Positions 42,201 through 50,518 of a stretch of 59,142 bases of DNA are shown piece after piece. Source of the stretch: DSUN01 sp035527715 (GTDB lineage: Bacteria; Planctomycetota; PUPC01; DSUN01). Position numbers and translations under genes: made by a program. The stretch lies in the NCBI GenBank assembly GCA_035527715.1, contig DATKZY010000054.1, positions 1 through 59,142 on the forward strand, given 5' to 3'. The notes beneath the pieces were generated by a model. The model saw nothing but the letters and a program-made list of their open reading frames with translations. It was not told the origin of the DNA and did no database searches. Each line of letters opens with the position of its first letter. Position 1 is the first letter of the stretch.

Positions 42201-42354
42201 CGATCAGGCGGTCGCCGCCGAGCGCATCCGCACCCCGTGGTGGTCCACGTCGCTACGGTACGACCTCAAGTGCCTGGCCCCCAAGGCCAGCCTCGAGATG
42301 ATTCTGACCAGTAGCGAGGTCAAGGGAACAGGATCCGTCGTCGTCAGATGGTAG
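39241..42354 (+). CDS. Secreted GH20-like glycosidase-related protein
   Basis: A 1037-residue exported protein with signal peptide MRTSLCRRVLLLLLLALPPADFA. The N-terminal part (about 27-170) resembles the small alpha/beta domain of GH20 and GH84 hexosaminidases (IVPVPREVE, GYWLDS, GLFWSAVTCRRLL). A TIM-barrel-like region (about 180-560) follows, beginning FPLRAMSRLGSY and YVYETKRVLDFLARLKLNLVWLPL. The C-terminal 350 residues are beta-rich and look like carbohydrate-binding modules. The Asp-Glu pair of GH20 is not obvious: the expected place reads LQLPDGGGL. Activity is therefore uncertain. It follows the PIG-L gene by 2 bp, without its own ribosome site. Confidence 0.65.
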   Translation: MRTSLCRRVLLLLLLALPPADFAAGEPAPLRIVPVPREVERGADQPLGEVLLVLPPDPSELTTAAAEEIRLRLRELDAPAPKTVTAGAAEGESWRGCRIELALAAAGDAAPVPKAPQGYWLDSTDATRVRLVGRDEPGLFWSAVTCRRLLRKGDNGQAILASARIRDWPDFPLRAMSRLGSYHRERSEHGLLEAMRRSRAEPGRYADAYVYETKRVLDFLARLKLNLVWLPLTGVPVELDELARELGGADRAETFLAMLRRVTDHARARGITVCEVVTCHVATSPDDDADPVASRCVCNRGQKRYYCWSLDDWSRRRAEQAARLFARAGYRLVALQLPDGGGLANPGHWNDRCKSCQARWGNDRAAADAHLVALWRQAFSKHAPDTALAVIQYPADPSILLQPDDPSYEPACRYWADLHKHLPNDPPLAVCVRECARPAVAAFYKLFDARPILAQWMADSTSGDHHWCPLLTSRARFAKTFREPGRSVWVLGASSSCAPVAAAAAAQYLWNAESPGAEPWQGDLDIERDGAGPAAWTETLLPAFAAEAFGDKAAPWLLDALQGCISPSYCLLPGDVARMAETPNTAARMRQQYEALLRASGGIERVWQRFEAGERHVVFADTAPYFYGLGEQVARSRVWASTHWASLRVAEALRTGEPRAAIATELADAIRRVAADAALAARMDARVAARPRAGKADYSRWFARPLRARYDDTAYGHLTDRLHRLLRLVNGRMVELRPAPDDSPHPCPLLPDDGRDLALRGKGATTLSIVPYPTQGNSRTAIQIEGLTQPWHDGLSVGFPPVDVAEHVKAGGVLRFCLNGGGAGNQQLTFWLYARTDAGGATPADAKDWAWVSLTDYVEVDDLEATWQLVTIPLDRLLPKGYTKVVGFGMNNSTHNEVCGPLWLDSMCVTARGSPIEADVPVREPPAQPPATEARVLAYGLQPSTYVTANGMANRLMLALKVVGNGSLSNVRITLRLLSPDGELLHSDQAVAAERIRTPWWSTSLRYDLKCLAPKASLEMILTSSEVKGTGSVVVRW

Positions 42355-42364
42355 GAGAACCTCC

Positions 42365-43444
42365 GTGTCGCCCAGGCAACTCGTCGGCTGTCTCGCCGCG
42401 TTCACCCTTGCGTCGGGCCAGGCGCGGCCCGCCGAGCCCGTCTTCCCCGCCGCCACATGGGCCAAGAAGGCCCCTGACGAGGTGGGCATGGATGCGGCGA
42501 AGCTCGATGCCTTCGCCAAAGCCGTCGGCGGGCGCGGCTGCGTGACCCGCCACGGCTACATGGTCTACACATGGGGCGACGCGACGAAGCGGGGCGATGT
42601 GGCTTCGGCCTGCAAGCCGTGGTTCAGCCACTTCCTCTTCAAGGCTCTCGAGGACGGCAAGATTAAGAGCCTGGACGACACGGTACGCCTGATCGAGCCA
42701 CGCCTTGCCCACCTGAACCCGCACCTGAAGTACAAGGACAGCCTGATCGCCTGGCGCCACCTCGCCAACCAGACCTCCTGCTACGGCGTGATGGAGGAGC
42801 CGGGAACGGCCTTCGACTACAACGACTGGCAGATGGCCCTCTTCTGGGACATCCTGTTCCTCAAGGTCCACGGCGTCACGTATGAGACCGTGGACGAGAA
42901 GGTCGTCGGCCCGCTGCTCGCCGAGCCGATGCAGTGCGAGGACAAGCCGACGTTCATGGCCTTCGGCACGAAGAACCGCGCGGGCCGCGTCGCCGTCTCG
43001 CCCCGCGACTTCTGCCGCTTCGGCCTGCTCTATCTGCGGAAGGGCAAGTGGGGCGACAAGCAACTCCTCGCCGAGAAGCACGCGGCGATGGCCGTCGCCT
43101 CTCCCCTGCCCAACTCCATCCCGCGGACCCGAGGCCGCGCCGCCCAGATGCTCCCCGACCAGCGGACCCTGGGCTCGAGCAACGTCCCCGACAACCAATG
43201 CGACCACCTGGGCAGCTACAGTTGGCTCTGGTGGACCAATGGCGTAGACCGTGCCGGCATGCGCCACTGGCGCGACGCGCCGCCCGACGCCTACGGCGCC
43301 TTCGGCCACGGCGGCCCGCGCGCCATGGTCGTCATCCCCAGCCTCGACGTCGTCCTGAGCTGGAACGACGCGAGCATCAAGAGCCGCGACGCCGAAAACG
43401 AGGCGCTCCGCCTCCTCGTCGCATCCGTGAGGAGAGACCGATGA
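42365..43444 (+). CDS. Exported serine hydrolase of the beta-lactamase/esterase type
   Basis: A 359-residue protein with an N-terminal signal (to about residue 23). The SxxK motif is SACK at 81-84, YN is at 152-153 (DYNDW), and a HGG triad appears in FGHGGPRAMVV near 315. These are the three catalytic motifs of class C beta-lactamase-fold esterases and peptidases. In a glycan operon an acetyl- or feruloyl-esterase role is plausible but not shown. GGAG overlaps the stop of the previous gene and precedes the GTG by about 8 nt. The stop overlaps the next ATG (ATGA). Confidence 0.78.
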   Translation: MSPRQLVGCLAAFTLASGQARPAEPVFPAATWAKKAPDEVGMDAAKLDAFAKAVGGRGCVTRHGYMVYTWGDATKRGDVASACKPWFSHFLFKALEDGKIKSLDDTVRLIEPRLAHLNPHLKYKDSLIAWRHLANQTSCYGVMEEPGTAFDYNDWQMALFWDILFLKVHGVTYETVDEKVVGPLLAEPMQCEDKPTFMAFGTKNRAGRVAVSPRDFCRFGLLYLRKGKWGDKQLLAEKHAAMAVASPLPNSIPRTRGRAAQMLPDQRTLGSSNVPDNQCDHLGSYSWLWWTNGVDRAGMRHWRDAPPDAYGAFGHGGPRAMVVIPSLDVVLSWNDASIKSRDAENEALRLLVASVRRDR

Positions 43445-46083
43445 CCGTGCGGTGGATCCTGGCCCTCTCAGTCCTGTCGTCCTTCTGCCTCGCGGGCGAG
43501 CCTTCGTGGAAGGCGGTTGGCTGGGGCGGGGGCGGCTTCTTCTGGTCGTGCGCCTTCCACCCGACCCGCGACGGCGTGATCTACCTGGGCGGCGACGTGG
43601 CCGGCGCGTACAAGACGGACGACAAGGGCAAGCACTGGCGCTTCATCAACCGCGGCCTCGCCGACTACGCGGTCTACGCACTGGCCGCCAGCAAGGCCAG
43701 CCCCGACACCCTTTACGCGGGAACGGTCGGCGGCCTGTGCAAGAGCACCGATGCCGGCGAGCACTGGGCGTTCCTCGAGGAGACGGCCCGGGGCAAGCTC
43801 GACCTGTCGGTCGAGCGCTCGGCCAGCGTGCGGCCCATCGCGGCCGATCCGGCGAACCCCGGCGTCGTGTACGCCGGCTCCCGACACGGGAAGCTCTACA
43901 AGTCGGAGGATGGCGGGCAAACGTGGCGGAAGCTTGACTACCTCCAGGCCTTCGCCGACCAGCCGCGGCCGACGGCTCCGCCGGCCTTCCAGGGCAAGGG
44001 CTGCCTGGCGCTCACCTTCGAGAGCGAGGCCGGCGACTGGGACAGGAACGGCCGGGCCGAGAAGGGCTTCTTCCCCAAGGCATTAGACGCCTCAGCCTAC
44101 GCCCGAGTCACGGCGCGGTTCTTCGTCCCCGCCGGCGCGCCCAAGCTCCAGGCCCAGCTCGTAGTGCAAAGCGGCGCCAAGTGGCTCTGGCAGCAAGGCC
44201 CCTTCACGGACGCCAAGCCCGGGGAGTGGACCGAGGCGGCCCTCGACCTGGCCGGGCTCAATGACCTGGGCGACGTGCACTTCGTCTACTTCGTCGTCCG
44301 CTCGCCAGAGCGGGGCTACAAGGGCGAGGTCTACCTGGATGCAGTCACGCTCCATCCCGCAGCGGAGGGCGGGAAAGCCGTCGTCCTCGGCGACTGGGAG
44401 AAGCCAACCGACACCGAGGGCTGGGGCGCCAATCGGAAGATCAAGGACGCCCTGTTCGTCACCGAGGTCCGGCAGTCGGCGGACCTCGAGCGGAAGGAGA
44501 AAGGCGTCATCTCGTCCGTGGCCGTCGCGGAGAGCGACCCGAAGCTCCTGTTCGTCACGAGCACCGAGTTCGGCCTGCTGCGGAGCGAGGACGGCGGCGG
44601 CACATGGAAGCATCTGCCAACACCCAAGAGCGGGGCCTGCGTGGCCGTCGCGCCGAGCGACCCGAGCATCGTCTACGCCGCCTTTCGGCAGGAGGGCATT
44701 CGCCGCTCGACCGACAGGGGCGCCACGTGGAGCCTCGCCAACGACGGCATCAAGCAGGGCTGCTCCATCCGCGAGGTCGCGATTGACCCGCGCGATCCGA
44801 ACACCGTGTACTGCATCGGCGCAGTCAACTGGGAGGGCTACTTCTACCGCTCGACCGACGGAGGGCGCTCCTGGGAGGAATCGCGGACACTGAAGCGCGA
44901 CTTCGACTCCGACCCGACCTGCCCCGAGGACTACGGCGGCCGTGCCGCGGGAACGTGCCCCCTGAGCACGCCCGGCAACCTGGCCGTCAACCCCGCGCGC
45001 CCTACCGAGCTGTTCATCGCGGCCAACTGGCGCAACGCCTTCAGCCCCGACGGCGGCAGGACGTGGGAGCAACGCGACCGCGGCGCCGACATCACGTGCA
45101 CGACCGACATCCGCTTCGTCGGCGGCAAGACCTACGTGACCGCGATGGACGAGGGGCTCCTGGTCAGCGAGGACGACGGCGCGACGTGGCGGATCCTCTG
45201 CCCGCTCAAATACTCCACCGCCCTCAGCGGCCACCAGTGGCGGGTGCATGTTTCGCCGAGCGCCGAGAGAATCGTCACCACCTGCTCGCTGTGGGAGAGG
45301 CCGTCGGACTGCGTTGTCGTGAGCGAGGACGGCGGCAAGTCGTTCACCACGCACGCCGAGGGGCTGCCCGCGCGCCGCCCCACGGCCAACACGATGTGGG
45401 GACAGGGCTACGCCCGCGCCCTCGCCGCCGACCCGAGCGACCCCAACGTGCTCTACCTGGGCATCGACGGCGACCCCACGCCCGGCCAGAACCCGGGCGG
45501 AGGCGTGTTCAAGTCCACAGATGGCGGCCGCACGTGGCAGCGGCTCGCCGCGCAGCCCGGCAGCCGGCGGATGTTCTACGGGCTGGCCGTGGACCCGACG
45601 GCCCCGAAGCGCCTCTATTGGGGCGCCTGCGGCGCCGGCGGCGGACTCTACCGCAGCGACGATGGCGGGGCGACCTGGAGCCGCGTGTTCGGGAACGAAT
45701 CCTGGGTCTTCAACGTGGCCGTCTCGCCGACCGGCGTCGTCTACTGCCCCGGCGCGAACCTCTGGCGCAGCGACGACCACGGGGCGACCTGGAGGAAGCT
45801 CACGAGCTTCGAGGGCTCGACCGCCATCGTCGGCCTCGAGATCAACCCGAAGGACGAGAAGGTGATCTGGCTGTCGCGCGCGAGCTGGGGCACAGGAGCC
45901 GTCGGCTCGGTGCACGAGAGCGCCGACGGCGGCGCCACCTGGCGCGACATCACGACCGACCTGCCCTACGTCAAACCCACAGTCCTCCGCTTCAACCCCG
46001 CCACGGGACAGCTCTGGGCGGGAGGCGTGGGCCTGTTCAAAACGGCCCGCGCTACTGCCCCCAGACCTTCTTCAGCACCTTGA
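43441..46083 (+). CDS. Secreted Asp-box beta-propeller (BNR / sortilin-like) with inserted module
   Basis: An 880-residue exported protein (signal MTVRWILALSVLSSFCLAG). It carries about thirteen Asp-box motifs of the SxDxGxTW type, for example KSEDGGQTW, RSTDRGATW, KSTDGGRTW and RSDDGGATW, which mark a double seven-bladed propeller like GH74 xyloglucanases, sialidase-like proteins and Ycf48. A roughly 160-residue insert (about 180-340), containing DASAYARVTARFFVP and PGEWTEAALDLAGLN, looks like a carbohydrate-binding module. No GH74 catalytic Asp pair could be confirmed. It ends the operon and runs 32 bp into the convergent metallopeptidase gene. Confidence 0.8.
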   Translation: MTVRWILALSVLSSFCLAGEPSWKAVGWGGGGFFWSCAFHPTRDGVIYLGGDVAGAYKTDDKGKHWRFINRGLADYAVYALAASKASPDTLYAGTVGGLCKSTDAGEHWAFLEETARGKLDLSVERSASVRPIAADPANPGVVYAGSRHGKLYKSEDGGQTWRKLDYLQAFADQPRPTAPPAFQGKGCLALTFESEAGDWDRNGRAEKGFFPKALDASAYARVTARFFVPAGAPKLQAQLVVQSGAKWLWQQGPFTDAKPGEWTEAALDLAGLNDLGDVHFVYFVVRSPERGYKGEVYLDAVTLHPAAEGGKAVVLGDWEKPTDTEGWGANRKIKDALFVTEVRQSADLERKEKGVISSVAVAESDPKLLFVTSTEFGLLRSEDGGGTWKHLPTPKSGACVAVAPSDPSIVYAAFRQEGIRRSTDRGATWSLANDGIKQGCSIREVAIDPRDPNTVYCIGAVNWEGYFYRSTDGGRSWEESRTLKRDFDSDPTCPEDYGGRAAGTCPLSTPGNLAVNPARPTELFIAANWRNAFSPDGGRTWEQRDRGADITCTTDIRFVGGKTYVTAMDEGLLVSEDDGATWRILCPLKYSTALSGHQWRVHVSPSAERIVTTCSLWERPSDCVVVSEDGGKSFTTHAEGLPARRPTANTMWGQGYARALAADPSDPNVLYLGIDGDPTPGQNPGGGVFKSTDGGRTWQRLAAQPGSRRMFYGLAVDPTAPKRLYWGACGAGGGLYRSDDGGATWSRVFGNESWVFNVAVSPTGVVYCPGANLWRSDDHGATWRKLTSFEGSTAIVGLEINPKDEKVIWLSRASWGTGAVGSVHESADGGATWRDITTDLPYVKPTVLRFNPATGQLWAGGVGLFKTARATAPRPSSAP

Positions 46084-46729
46084 ACATCTCGGGATCGTGC
46101 TCCTTGACCTCCGGGCGCACGAAGGGATAGAAGTCGTTCGTGCCGAAGTATGCCTCGGAAAGCTCGGCGAAGTACTCCTGGTCGTTGTTCAGCGCGTAGG
46201 CCCGCTTCTTCCCCCCCTGGTAGTAGAGCACGGATTCGTAGGACTTGCTCTCCACCGCTCGCTTGAACGCGGCCTTGATGTCGGGCTGGTCGTAGCCGAG
46301 CACCTGGTGGTGATAGGCGTGGGCCAGCTCGTGCAGGACCATGTTCGGCTGGCACTCGGCCCAGTTGAGGAAATTCGTGGGGCCGCCGATCTCGACGGAC
46401 TTCTCCTTCTCGGGGTTGAAGCCGTGGCCTTCGAGCCACCCGCGCGACGGGTGATAGCAGGCGCACGTGACCTTCGGATTCTCCTCCACCCAGAAGCGCA
46501 CCTTCCGCAGCTTCTCGACCGCGGGCGCGGGCACCACGCGGGTGATGTCGTAGAGCCTCGCGCCGAGGAGCTTCAGCGTCCTCTCGCCCAGTTCCTTCTT
46601 CTCGTCGAGGAGCTTCTTGTGGACGTGGACGGTCCAGCCCTCAATCGTCTGCACCGAGTAGTTGGCCGTCGGCTCGAAGGCGGGCTGGGCCGTCACAAGA
46701 ACGCAGGCGGCGAGCAGAAGTGGGTTCAT
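46052..46729 (-). CDS. Secreted gluzincin-type metallopeptidase
   Basis: A 225-residue protein with a short signal peptide (MNPLLLAACVLVTA). The zinc motif is HELAH at 133-137 (VLHELAHAYHH), and a downstream Glu in EYFAELSEAYFG (185-196) fits the third ligand of a gluzincin. It is small and has no propeptide. A nearby CACYHPSRGW segment may form the substrate site. It is divergent from the sulfatase gene and shares a palindromic -35 region with it; its 3' end overlaps the propeller gene by 32 bp. Confidence 0.78.
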   Translation of the reverse strand: MNPLLLAACVLVTAQPAFEPTANYSVQTIEGWTVHVHKKLLDEKKELGERTLKLLGARLYDITRVVPAPAVEKLRKVRFWVEENPKVTCACYHPSRGWLEGHGFNPEKEKSVEIGGPTNFLNWAECQPNMVLHELAHAYHHQVLGYDQPDIKAAFKRAVESKSYESVLYYQGGKKRAYALNNDQEYFAELSEAYFGTNDFYPFVRPEVKEHDPEMFKVLKKVWGQ

Positions 46730-46766
46730 GGTCTCCGTTCCCCAAGAGGCGCCGCCTCCCCCATTC

Positions 46767-46819
46767 ACCCTACCACAAGGCTCGTCTCGATTGCAATCGG
46801 GGCTTCGGGCCGCTAGAAT
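46767..46819. promoter_or_regulatory. Divergent promoters sharing one palindromic -35 box
   Basis: TTGCAA at 46791-46796 reads the same on both strands. To the right, TAGAAT (46814-46819) is 17 bp away and serves the sulfatase. To the left, on the minus strand, TAGGGT (46772-46767) is 18 bp away and would serve the metallopeptidase. Confidence 0.55.
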
Positions 46820-46849
46820 CGGCTCATCCACAACCAAGGAGCCCACCCA

Positions 46850-48205
46850 ATGGCAAAGCGCCGTCCTGACAAGCCGAATGTCATCGTCTTCTTCACCGAC
46901 CAGCAGCGGTGGGACGGCTCGGGTCTCTTCGGCAACCCGCTCGACCTCACGCCGAACTACGACCGCGTGGCCGTGCAGGGCACGCACTGCCAGCTCGGCT
47001 TCACCTGCCAGCCCGTGTGCGGCCCGGCGCGCGGCGTGCTCCAGACGGGCCTCTATGCCACCGCGTGCGGGGTGTGGCGAAACGGCCTCGCCCTCCAGCC
47101 CGACGCCACGACGCTCGCCCACTGCTTCAACGACGCCGGCTACCACACCGCCTACATCGGGAAGTGGCACCTCGCCAGCAAGAACGTCGTGCCCGTCGAG
47201 GAGCAAGGCGGCTACCAGGATTGGCTCGGGGCCAACGTGCTCGAGTTCTGCTCCGAGCCGTACAACTGCGTGATGTACGACAAGCAGGGCCGCGAGGTGA
47301 AGCTGCCCGGCTACCGCGTGGACGCGCAGACCGATGCCGCCATTCGCTACATTGACGCCCACCAGGCCGAGCCGTTCTTCCTCTTCATCTCCTACCTCGA
47401 GCCGCACTTCCAGAACCACCTCGACGACTACCCCCCACCCGATGGCTATCGCGAGCGCTACACGGGCCGCTGGATTCCGCCCGACCTGGCGGCCCTCGGC
47501 GGCTCGACCCACGCCCACCTGGGCGGCTACTGGGGCATCATCAAGCGGCTCGACGAAGCCTTCGGCCGCCTGCTCGACGCCCTGAAGAGCCTGGGCCTCA
47601 CCGAGGACACCATCGTGCTCTTCACCAGCGACCACGGCTGCCACTTCAAGACCCGCAACGCCGAGTACAAGCGCTCGTGCCACGAAAGCTCGATCCGAAT
47701 CCCCATGGCCCTCACGGGGCCGGGCTTCTTCGGGGGCGGATGTCTGCGCCAGCTTGTCAGCCTGGTGGACATGCCGCCCACGCTCCTCGATGCCGCGGGC
47801 ATCCCCGTGCCATCGGACATGCAGGGCCGCTCGATCCTGCCGCTCACCCGCGGCTCCACCCAGGGCTGGCCCGAGGAGGCCTTCGTCCAGATCAGCGAGG
47901 CCCAGGTCGGCCGCTGCGTCCGCACCCATCGCTGGAAGTACAGCGTCTCCGCCTCCGACCAGACCGGCTGGAAGGACTCCGCCTCCGACCGCTACGTCGA
48001 GGAGTTCCTCTACGACCTCGCCGCCGACCCTCACGAGCTGGACAACCGCGTGGGACTCGAGTCCCACCGCAAGGTGGCCGACGTGCTGCGCGAGCGGCTC
48101 ACTCGGCGCATGGTCGAGGCCGGCGAGGCCGCCCCGATCATCGAGCCTGCGCCGCCGAGGAAGGGCGGGCAGAAACGTGTCGCATCTGAGGAGGAACTGA
48201 TGTGA
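46850..48205 (+). CDS. Formylglycine sulfatase without a signal peptide
   Basis: A 451-residue sulfatase. Metal-binding NVIVFFTDQQ (10-19), the formylglycine site CGPAR at 57-61 (C57), GKWHLA near 104 and FTSDHG near 262 are all present. The N-terminus is short and charged (MAKRRPDKPN), with no signal, so the protein is probably cytoplasmic; formylglycine generation can occur before export, so this is not an obstacle. AAGGAG precedes the ATG. It is followed by an overlapping GH39-like gene, so a desulfation-hydrolysis pair is likely. Confidence 0.9.
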   Translation: MAKRRPDKPNVIVFFTDQQRWDGSGLFGNPLDLTPNYDRVAVQGTHCQLGFTCQPVCGPARGVLQTGLYATACGVWRNGLALQPDATTLAHCFNDAGYHTAYIGKWHLASKNVVPVEEQGGYQDWLGANVLEFCSEPYNCVMYDKQGREVKLPGYRVDAQTDAAIRYIDAHQAEPFFLFISYLEPHFQNHLDDYPPPDGYRERYTGRWIPPDLAALGGSTHAHLGGYWGIIKRLDEAFGRLLDALKSLGLTEDTIVLFTSDHGCHFKTRNAEYKRSCHESSIRIPMALTGPGFFGGGCLRQLVSLVDMPPTLLDAAGIPVPSDMQGRSILPLTRGSTQGWPEEAFVQISEAQVGRCVRTHRWKYSVSASDQTGWKDSASDRYVEEFLYDLAADPHELDNRVGLESHRKVADVLRERLTRRMVEAGEAAPIIEPAPPRKGGQKRVASEEELM

Positions 48206-50313
48206 CGAGCATGCGTTTCGTCGTCCTGGCCCTGGCGCTCGCCGTCGCGGCGGAGGCCGAGACCGTGAAGGTCATCGAGGACTTCGAGCAGCCCAAGGGC
48301 GAGGGCTGGGAGCAGGCGGCCGACGCCCCCGTCGGGAAGGGCGCGGGGGCAACGCCGAACGTCTTCACCAAGTGGGGCGGCCTCGGCCTCCGCGTCGAGG
48401 GCGTGCCCGACGACGCCGATGGCATCTCGTTCTGGATTCGCACCGACGACGGCCTCACCGCGGCCCTCACGCTCGGCCTCTACGAGTGGGACGAGAAGCA
48501 GGAGATGGAGGCCCTCGGCTGGCGGCTGTGGGCCACGCCCACCTGGCAGCACTACACCTTCCCCCTCGCCGGGGCCAAACACGTCTGGGCGCGGAAGGGC
48601 GACGGGAAGCTCGACCGCAGGGCGGTGCGGACCGTGCGGTTTCAGCGCCTGCTCTGGACCGGCGGCTTTGCCAGCGCCAGGGTCGTCTTCGACCAGGTCG
48701 AGTTCGTCAGGGGCGCGACGGGCACAGCCATCGAGCGCAAGCCGAGCGAGACCGCGATCGCGGTGAACGCGGGCCGCACGGTTGCCAGGACCAAGCGCTT
48801 CTGGCGCGCGATCTCGGTGGCCGACACGGTCGAGCAGAACACCCACTTCCAGGGCCCCGAGGGCGGGGCGATGCGCATCATCGGCGCCGACCGCACGTTC
48901 GACTACGCCCGCATCGCCTGGCACGTGAACCGCCACAGCAGCGCCTGGGTGAAGTACGACTACGGAAAGCCCCTCTACACCGAGGACGCGGCCGGCAAGC
49001 CGCTCTACGACTTCTCGGGCCAGGACGCCGTGATCGAGAACATCCGCAAGTGCAACCTCCACCCGATGGTGCTCCTGCACTGCATTCCCCGCGAGATCGC
49101 CGCCGAGCCGCCGGCCGACGAGCGACGGGGCACCGCCTCGCCCCCGGCCGACTACGCCAAGTGGCGCGCGCTCGTCAAGGCAGTCGTCCAGCACTATGTC
49201 GAGAAGTACAGCGCCGAGGAAGTCGCACAGTGGTACTGGGAGATCTGGAACGAGCCGGACCTCTGGTGGCACAACTGGAAGCTGAAGGGCAAGCACGCCG
49301 GCTACGACGAGTACTTCAGGCTCTACGACCACGCCGCCGCGGCCATCCGCGAGGCGCTGCCCGAAGGCAGGATCGGCGGGCCCGCGGTGGCGGGCTATCC
49401 GCGCGACTACCCCATGCAGCTCCTCCGCCATGCCGTCGAGGGGAAGAACGCCGTGACCGGCCAGGCGGGCGCGCCCCTCACCTTCCTCTCCCACCACGCC
49501 TACGACGGCGCCTTCGGCCAGATGATCAAGCTCGACGAGGCCAGGAGCATCCTGGCGAAGTACGCCAAGGAGAGGCCCTTCGAGGTCCAGGTCACCGAGT
49601 ACGGCAACGCGATCTGGGGCCACGAGCACGCGGGACGCTACCAGGCCGCCTCACTGTGCCAGATGATTGACGCCTGCCTCTACGCCGCACGACAGGACGC
49701 CACCCGGGTGGACGGCCTCTACTGGTTCGGCGTCATGCGGTCGTTCGGCGGCGACTGCGACGCCTTCTTCACCGCGCCGCACGCCAAGGCGCGCCAGCAG
49801 ATCACCACGCTCTTCCTCCACGTCAAGGGCACCGTGCTGGCGAAGCCGGTCTACAACGCCTACCGGATGCTGAACTACCTGGACACAAACTGCCTCGAGG
49901 TCTCGGGCGCGCACCTGGGCGAGGACGTGCACGCCATCGCAACGCTCTCGGACGACGCCCGGCGCCTGACGGCCCTCCTCTACCGCCACGACGCCGCCAA
50001 CCCCACTACCAAGGGCGCGGCCCGGAAGGTCGAGCTGAGGATCGACAACCTCCCCTTCGACGGCAAGGCCGGCCTCCGCGAGTTCCGCATTGATTCCTCG
50101 CACAGCGACGTCTACGCCGCCTGGGAGGCCGAAGGCTCCCCTTCCCATGCCGCCATCACTGCCGACCAGGTCAAGCGCATCAAGGCCCACGACCCGCTCG
50201 AAACGGCCCGTCCCGAGCAGGCCGTCACCCTGACCAAGGGCGGGACGTGGAACACCAGCGTCGAGCTAGACCCGCACGCCATTGCCCTTCTTGTGCTCAC
50301 GGCAGGCAAGTGA
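48202..50313 (+). CDS. Exported GH39-like glycoside hydrolase
   Basis: A 703-residue protein with signal MTSMRFVVLALALAVAAEA. The catalytic barrel (about 195-560) has WEIWNEPD with acid/base E351 and VTEYGN with nucleophile E466, matching clan A retaining enzymes, nearest GH39 beta-xylosidases and alpha-L-iduronidases. A beta-sandwich of about 170 residues precedes it (FEQPKGEGWEQ to FDQVEFVR), and a C-terminal beta domain follows. Iduronidase or xylosidase activity cannot be separated here. The GTG start overlaps the sulfatase stop and has GAGGAGG 8 nt upstream. Confidence 0.82.
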   Translation: MTSMRFVVLALALAVAAEAETVKVIEDFEQPKGEGWEQAADAPVGKGAGATPNVFTKWGGLGLRVEGVPDDADGISFWIRTDDGLTAALTLGLYEWDEKQEMEALGWRLWATPTWQHYTFPLAGAKHVWARKGDGKLDRRAVRTVRFQRLLWTGGFASARVVFDQVEFVRGATGTAIERKPSETAIAVNAGRTVARTKRFWRAISVADTVEQNTHFQGPEGGAMRIIGADRTFDYARIAWHVNRHSSAWVKYDYGKPLYTEDAAGKPLYDFSGQDAVIENIRKCNLHPMVLLHCIPREIAAEPPADERRGTASPPADYAKWRALVKAVVQHYVEKYSAEEVAQWYWEIWNEPDLWWHNWKLKGKHAGYDEYFRLYDHAAAAIREALPEGRIGGPAVAGYPRDYPMQLLRHAVEGKNAVTGQAGAPLTFLSHHAYDGAFGQMIKLDEARSILAKYAKERPFEVQVTEYGNAIWGHEHAGRYQAASLCQMIDACLYAARQDATRVDGLYWFGVMRSFGGDCDAFFTAPHAKARQQITTLFLHVKGTVLAKPVYNAYRMLNYLDTNCLEVSGAHLGEDVHAIATLSDDARRLTALLYRHDAANPTTKGAARKVELRIDNLPFDGKAGLREFRIDSSHSDVYAAWEAEGSPSHAAITADQVKRIKAHDPLETARPEQAVTLTKGGTWNTSVELDPHAIALLVLTAGK

Positions 50314-50348
50314 CGGGAGCCGGGGCAGGAAACCGGGCTGGCCTGCCC

Positions 50349-50377
50349 TTGCAATCGCGTCGGGGGTGGGATAGAAT
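50349..50377 (+). promoter_or_regulatory. Promoter of the leader RNA
   Basis: TTGCAA (50349-50354) and TAGAAT (50372-50377), spacer 17 bp. Transcription would start near 50384, 135 nt before the leader peptide. Confidence 0.6.
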
Positions 50378-50503
50378 ACCAATGACGAGGCGGCGTGAGG
50401 CTATCGAACGCCGTCGGGGTCGCCGCTCCCGCGTCGCTGAGCGCGGGCGGTCCAGGCGCCTGGTCAGCCCTCCCGTCGCGGGCCGCCAGGCAGGCTCTAT
50501 GCG

Positions 50504-50516
50504 AAAGGAGGTGATC
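50504..50516 (+). promoter_or_regulatory. Unusually long Shine-Dalgarno
   Basis: AAAGGAGGTGATC is fully complementary over 13 nt to the conserved 3' tail of bacterial 16S rRNA. Its AGGAGG core ends 7 nt before the GTG at 50519. The match is far longer than any other ribosome site in the window. Confidence 0.7.
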
Positions 50517-50518
50517 TA

